Assembly (NCBI GenBank): GCA_007135845.1
Contig: SLIC01000190.1
Span: 1-5,902 of the forward strand
DNA: 5,902 nucleotides
Direction: 5' to 3'
From: Candidatus Brevefilum sp.
GTDB taxonomy: Bacteria > Chloroflexota > Anaerolineae > Anaerolineales > Anaerolineaceae
The notes under the pieces are model-generated. The model worked only from the letters and a program-made list of their open reading frames with translations. It made no database searches and had not been told where the DNA came from. Both the position numbers and the translations under genes were made by a program. Below, one piece after another: positions 4,720 through 5,902 of this stretch (position 1 is the stretch's first letter; each line of letters starts with the position of its first letter).

Positions 4720-5902
4720 TTAATTATTGCGGTTCTTAATATACACCGCCAGACCGATTTTTTCCAATAAGCAGGGTATGTTCCGAATTGCATCCCGGTC
4801 ATTTTCCTTGATCTTTTCATCAAGTTCCTCATAAGGAACAAGGTAAGGGCTAATTTTTCTCTTGATGCTTCTTGCCGCACCATATTTCCAGCCTGCTGCC
4901 AACCGCTCCTTAACCCAATCATCATGTTCAATGACCGCAAGCATCTCTACAATGTCCTCGGGTATATCAGTGATTACCTCGCCTTCCCCACCAAAGGGAC
5001 GCATTTCCCAACCCATCAAAGATAATTTATCCACAATACTGCGGGCCTGGCGAAGATTAGAGTATTTCAGCTCGTCAGGTAAATCCGAGAAATTTGGGTG
5101 CTCAAGTGGCTTATCAGGAAAGAGCTCACGCTGCTTCCGGTTGTAATGGTGATGTATGGCGATGGCTAAATTTTCAAGCGTGTCAATTAATGGACGCGTG
5201 GCAATCTCACCATTGTCCTTAAGATCTCCTGCTAATTCTGCCAGAACACGCTTAGACTCACACCCCACAGAAAAACCGTTAGAAAAGACTTTACCCATGT
5301 TAAGCACATTTGAAAGAAAACCTTTCTTTTCTGATGCAAAATCCTCAGGAAGCATACCTTTGCCGGTCAGGTAAGTGACATCTAACCGCTCATCATTGAT
5401 GTTGAGTATAACATCACCAGCTTGGGTTCGCTGTCGGTCTAAAATCCCATATGCCTCCCGGTTCCATTCTTGCAGCTCATCACACAAAATCAATAGAAAA
5501 CCCAATGGGTGAACATACGGTGATAGGCTTTCTTTACCAAAAGGCGGCTTCATGATCACATTACGATAGTAGTTATGCAGCAAAATTGCACTGGCGCTGT
5601 CTAATACCGGGTAGAAAAAATATTCTGGCTGTAATTGACTTTTTTGGATGAGATAGCCGTACCACCTTAGCACAATAATCGCACTGTAAAAACCGTGATC
5701 AATAAATCCGCTTTTAGCCATGAAAACGACAAAGTTATCCAAATTGTTTTTGATCGTTTTCAAATCAACTCCTAATGATAAATGTAATTTATGCGCAAGT
5801 AAATCAATCGGCTTCAGCAGATCAACATAAACACAGCTGTCATATTTAGTGAAATACCCATTGATAAAAGCACGCTTTGGAATAACCTCAGCAATGGAAT
5901 TC
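4720..5902 (-). CDS. Probable HD-superfamily protein with C-terminal RyR domain, N-terminus cut by window edge
   Basis: The frame is open from the right edge to the stop at 4720, giving 393 residues. The TTG at 5763 is internal, because 46 codons upstream of it continue without a stop. The N-terminal part (about residues 60-150) contains DHGFYSA (68-74), LLHNYY with His109, and HPLGFLLILCDELQEW with Asp141. These resemble the later metal-ligand motifs of HD-superfamily phosphohydrolases; the first H...HD motif would lie outside the window. A middle region (about 150-300) is charged and unassigned. The C-terminus (about 324-386) matches the RyR domain: HDDWVKERLAAGWKYG, then LVPYEELDEKIKENDRDAIR. 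RyR domains occur in bacteria and phages and are thought to sense ligands; their bacterial role is not settled. There are no membrane helices, so the protein is probably cytoplasmic. The RyR call is firm; the HD call is a reasoned guess. It is AT-richer than the AOR gene, compatible with transfer. Confidence 0.78.
   Translation of the reverse strand, partial: NSIAEVIPKRAFINGYFTKYDSCVYVDLLKPIDLLAHKLHLSLGVDLKTIKNNLDNFVVFMAKSGFIDHGFYSAIIVLRWYGYLIQKSQLQPEYFFYPVLDSASAILLHNYYRNVIMKPPFGKESLSPYVHPLGFLLILCDELQEWNREAYGILDRQRTQAGDVILNINDERLDVTYLTGKGMLPEDFASEKKGFLSNVLNMGKVFSNGFSVGCESKRVLAELAGDLKDNGEIATRPLIDTLENLAIAIHHHYNRKQRELFPDKPLEHPNFSDLPDELKYSNLRQARSIVDKLSLMGWEMRPFGGEGEVITDIPEDIVEMLAVIEHDDWVKERLAAGWKYGAARSIKRKISPYLVPYEELDEKIKENDRDAIRNIPCLLEKIGLAVYIKNRNN

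Noticed and set aside
4695..4940. 81-codon minus-strand reading overlapping the RyR domain
   Set aside because: It lies in another frame over well-conserved RyR codons and has no independent support.
4862..5374. Plus-strand readings opposite the HD-RyR gene
   Set aside because: They are serine- and proline-rich mirror translations of the real minus-strand gene.
1..5902. CRISPR array, tRNA or rRNA gene
   Set aside because: No regularly spaced repeat series beyond the two-copy 18-mer, no cloverleaf or CCA-ended segment, and no rRNA-like sequence were seen.
5897..5902. GAATTC at the very end of the window
   Set aside because: An EcoRI site at the edge could reflect a cloned fragment, but one such site is expected by chance every few kilobases and says nothing about biology.

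Overview
The window looks like a chromosomal segment from an anaerobic or facultatively anaerobic bacterium of moderate GC. The tungsten/molybdopterin aldehyde:ferredoxin oxidoreductase (AOR) family gene at the left edge points to ferredoxin-linked anaerobic metabolism. The mix of AOR, a PTS-type EIIA and a CzcO-like flavoprotein would fit Chloroflexota (Anaerolineae) or a similar lineage from an anoxic habitat. That placement is an impression from protein style, not a phylogeny. Both edges cut through genes.

Layout, left to right. (1) The C-terminal ~381 residues of an AOR-family enzyme (+) run in from the left edge. (2) Convergent with it, 24 bp away, is a 5'-truncated deoxyribose-phosphate aldolase (deoC) remnant (-). 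It keeps the three catalytic residues but has lost the first third of the barrel. (3) About 320 bp (1632-1951) hold no convincing gene. They contain several inverted repeats and a stop-interrupted minus-strand reading, and look like a decayed or repeat-derived patch at the deoC breakpoint. (4) An intact PTS EIIA of the fructose/mannitol/ascorbate superfamily (-) has a good Shine-Dalgarno, a TATAAT -10 box and a perfect 14-bp palindrome over the -10/start region. (5) A 4-TM membrane protein of unknown function (+) starts 7 bp after a TATAAT box, so its mRNA is probably leaderless. (6) A 345-bp intergenic region has an 18-bp direct repeat, a perfect-consensus promoter (TTGACA-16-TATAAT), a stem-loop and a ~205-nt leader. 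(7) A complete FAD/NAD(P)-dependent oxidoreductase of the CzcO/MSMEG_0569-like type (+) follows. (8) Convergent with it is a gene (-) that is open through the right edge. It has a probable HD-superfamily N-terminal part and a C-terminal RyR (ryanodine receptor) domain.

The genes do not form one pathway. eiiA and the deoC remnant share a strand and were probably parts of one carbohydrate-utilisation operon whose middle was lost: no EIIB, EIIC, EI or HPr gene is visible. The AOR gene, the 4-TM gene, the flavoprotein gene and the HD-RyR gene each look like separate transcription units. No complete novel system is evident. The points most worth following are the HD-RyR architecture, the long structured leader of the flavoprotein gene, and the deoC/eiiA breakpoint.
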